A stretch of 16,279 bases of DNA. Source: CAYNST01 sp964546435 (GTDB lineage: Bacteria; Pseudomonadota; Gammaproteobacteria; Pseudomonadales; Cellvibrionaceae). Location: contig CAZJKJ010000076.1 of assembly GCA_964546435.1 (NCBI GenBank), forward strand, positions 1-16,279, written 5' to 3'. Each line of letters starts with the position of its first letter. Within the stretch, counting starts at the first letter, position 1. The notes below the pieces were generated by a model. The model ran no database searches. It was not told where the DNA came from and saw only the letters and a program-made list of their open reading frames with translations. This document shows, piece after piece, positions 15,051 through 16,279 of the stretch. Both the position numbers and the translations under genes were made by a program.

Positions 15051-15731
15051 ATGATTACACGACTATTGATGGACCAGTTACTCAAATCCGGCAGTCAGAC
15101 GGGCCGGAGCAAGCCGATTCCCGGGCAAACCGGCGGCGCAACGTCACAACTGGCCGGGGTGTTGTCCGGAGTGGGCGGCGGCGCACTGGCGTCTGGCGCC
15201 ATGAGTATGTTGCTGGGCAGCAAAAAAGGCCGCCGCATGGGCGGTAAATTGCTGACCTACGGAGGGCTCGGTGCTCTGGGGGTGGTCGCTTACAAGGCGT
15301 ACTCCGAGTGGCAGAAAAAAAACCAGGGCACGGTAACGCAGGTCGAACCGCAAACCGTAGACCGGGTTCCACAGGCCCAGGCTGAGGACCACAGCTACGC
15401 CATTTTGCGCGCAGTCATCGGTGCGGCCAAAGCGGACGGTCACATAGACGATCGGGAGCGGGAGTTGATCGATCAGGAAATATCCAGATTGTCCGGCGAT
15501 GCGGAGCTGGTCAGCTGGTTTAATCAGGAACTGCACCGACCCCTCGACCCTGCCGACATCGCAGGCTCGGCAAAAACACCGGAAATCGCCGCGGAAATGT
15601 ATCTGGCAAGTCTGCTGGTCATTGATGAGCAGAACTTTATGGAACGCTCCTATCTGGAAGAACTGGCTCGTCAGCTCAAACTGGACGCCGGCCTGATCGC
15701 CGAACTGAAAGCTCAGGCCGACGCACAATAA
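15051..15731 (+). CDS. DUF533 / TerB-like inner-membrane protein (YebE family)
   Basis: 226 residues. AGGAG at 15040-15044 sits 6 nt before the ATG. Residues about 30-60 are Gly/Ala-rich, a hydrophobic segment (about 65-85, GGLGALGVVAYKAY) probably spans the membrane, and residues about 113-224 form a helical TerB-like domain with the acidic motif AAKADGHIDDRERE. This order is typical of DUF533 proteins such as E. coli YebE, whose function is not established; the TerB fold is associated with tellurite and envelope stress responses. The gene diverges from yfhM and appears to be transcribed alone. No clear terminator follows. Confidence 0.88.
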   Translation: MITRLLMDQLLKSGSQTGRSKPIPGQTGGATSQLAGVLSGVGGGALASGAMSMLLGSKKGRRMGGKLLTYGGLGALGVVAYKAYSEWQKKNQGTVTQVEPQTVDRVPQAQAEDHSYAILRAVIGAAKADGHIDDRERELIDQEISRLSGDAELVSWFNQELHRPLDPADIAGSAKTPEIAAEMYLASLLVIDEQNFMERSYLEELARQLKLDAGLIAELKAQADAQ

Positions 15732-15928
15732 GCGGCGCGGCCTACGTTTGAACCGACGCATTCGGATTGGCAACCCGAGATTATTTTCAGCATGAATTTG
15801 CGAGGATGCGAACGCTGCACGCCTCCGCAGATAATGAGAAGCACCGCACGGAAGCATGCCATTTATTTCAGAAACGTCGGCTGCATCACATTCCAAAATC
15901 AAATACAACATTAATAAACCTGTGCTAT

Positions 15929-15942
15929 CTGATGCGCATCAC
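15929..15942. promoter_or_regulatory. FNR/Anr-like palindrome
   Basis: TGATGCGCATCA (15930-15941) is a perfect 12-bp palindrome and fits the core TGAT-N4-ATCA of FNR/Anr sites (consensus TTGAT-N4-ATCAA); the outer bases are C and C instead of T and A. It lies about 250 bp before the start at 16189. Anoxia-dependent control would be inference. Confidence 0.4.
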
Positions 15943-16047
15943 AAGTCAATTAAAAATTGTACGAAAGTGTGAAGTCGGAACCATATGGCAAAAATGCCCG
16001 TGGTAAATTACACATCGTTGTTTTTTGACGACGTGTGCTTTTGAGCA

Positions 16048-16124
16048 GGTATTCAGCTCAACACGATGGAAGCTTGAATGCCTTTTTCGTAGAGGTCAGG
16101 CTTTTTATCCAACCCGTGAATACC
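16048..16124 (+). promoter_or_regulatory. Possible structured mRNA leader with alternative hairpins
   Basis: GGTATTCA (16048-16055) can pair with TGAATACC (16117-16124). The overlapping ATTCAGCT (16051-16058) can instead pair with AGCTTGAAT (16071-16079, one bulge), which is followed by GCCTTTTT. The two folds are mutually exclusive, as in attenuators, but the stems are short and could be chance. The region ends about 65 nt before the lipoprotein start. Confidence 0.25.
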
Positions 16125-16188
16125 GGCCAAAAACCGCGCGGATAAAAATAAACTGAAAAATACAATTAATCCTTAATCGGAGAACACA

Positions 16189-16279
16189 ATGATCAGTCAA
16201 ATGTACCTTGGTCGTGCAAAGAAGCTGGCAACTGCAGCTGCTGCAGCGCTGGTTCTTTCGGCTTGCGGTAGCGACGTAA
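16189..16279 (+). CDS. Lipoprotein, N-terminus only (partial)
   Basis: The first 30 codons of a gene that runs off the window. GGAGAA at 16179-16184 precedes the ATG by 4 nt. The translation has a positively charged n-region (GRAKK), an Ala-rich hydrophobic core and the lipobox LSAC with Cys26 followed by Gly, predicting an outer-membrane lipoprotein. Too little is present to assign a family. Confidence 0.8.
   Translation, partial: MISQMYLGRAKKLATAAAAALVLSACGSDV

Larger units (their letters stand above)
15732..16188 (+). other. 457-bp intergenic and leader region
   Basis: No supported gene. A 79-codon open frame at 15767-16006 lacks a ribosome binding site, has no recognisable domain and has composition unlike the neighbours. 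The region is AT-rich compared with the flanking genes and contains an FNR-like palindrome (15930-15941) and inverted repeats (16048-16124), suggesting a regulated promoter and a structured 5' leader for the lipoprotein gene at 16189. TTGACG at 16025-16030 resembles a -35 box, but no good -10 is correctly spaced. Confidence 0.6.

Noticed and set aside
15921..15943. TGTG...TCACA resembling a CRP site
   Set aside because: The half-sites are separated by far more than the N6 of the CRP consensus; the central TGAT-N4-ATCA palindrome explains the pattern better.
15767..16006. 79-codon open frame after the DUF533 gene
   Set aside because: No ribosome binding site, no domain and unusual composition; it overlaps the probable promoter region of the next gene.

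Overview
This window looks like chromosomal DNA of a marine-type gammaproteobacterium. The supporting features are a phosphoglycerate kinase tail, a yfhM-pbpC pair, a DUF533 (YebE) gene and a lipoprotein with long poly-serine linkers of the kind common in Cellvibrionales such as Saccharophagus and Teredinibacter. The genus-level guess is inference; no rRNA or other taxonomic marker is present. There is no CRISPR array, tRNA, IS element or phage gene.

Layout. Positions 1-209: the last 55 codons of pgk and its intrinsic terminator. Positions 210-7006: an accessory block with two paralogous, unusually long curlin-repeat proteins (496-1845 and 5406-6758), separated by a 987-residue lipoprotein with a Beta_propel domain and poly-serine tracts (2047-5010). 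The block carries clear scars of segmental duplication. A 78-bp copy of the pgk 3' end (5042-5119) lies before the second curlin gene, and a 111-bp copy of the 3' end of the propeller gene (6849-6959) lies after it. The second curlin gene is therefore bracketed by remnants of the same neighbours that flank the first, as if pgk-tail/curlin/propeller had been duplicated in tandem and the second propeller gene then deleted. Positions 7037-14871 (minus strand): yfhM, a bacterial alpha-2-macroglobulin lipoprotein with an intact thioester motif, followed 2 nt later by pbpC (penicillin-binding protein 1C). Positions 15051-15731: a DUF533/TerB-like protein. Positions 15732-16188: a 457-bp leader region with an FNR-type palindrome and possible alternative RNA hairpins. 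Positions 16189-16279: the start of another lipoprotein, cut by the window end.

How the genes may work together. yfhM and pbpC form the well-known periplasmic pair: a protease-trapping macroglobulin on the inner membrane next to a peptidoglycan repair synthase. The curlin pair and the propeller lipoprotein look like a separate surface module. The curlin-like proteins have Sec-type signal peptides and about 17 amyloid-type repeats each. The propeller protein has a lipobox whose +2 residue predicts the outer membrane. No csgB/csgE/csgF/csgG genes lie in the window, so any secretion apparatus would be encoded elsewhere. The proposal that the propeller lipoprotein anchors or organises the curlin fibres is inference from the co-duplicated gene arrangement.
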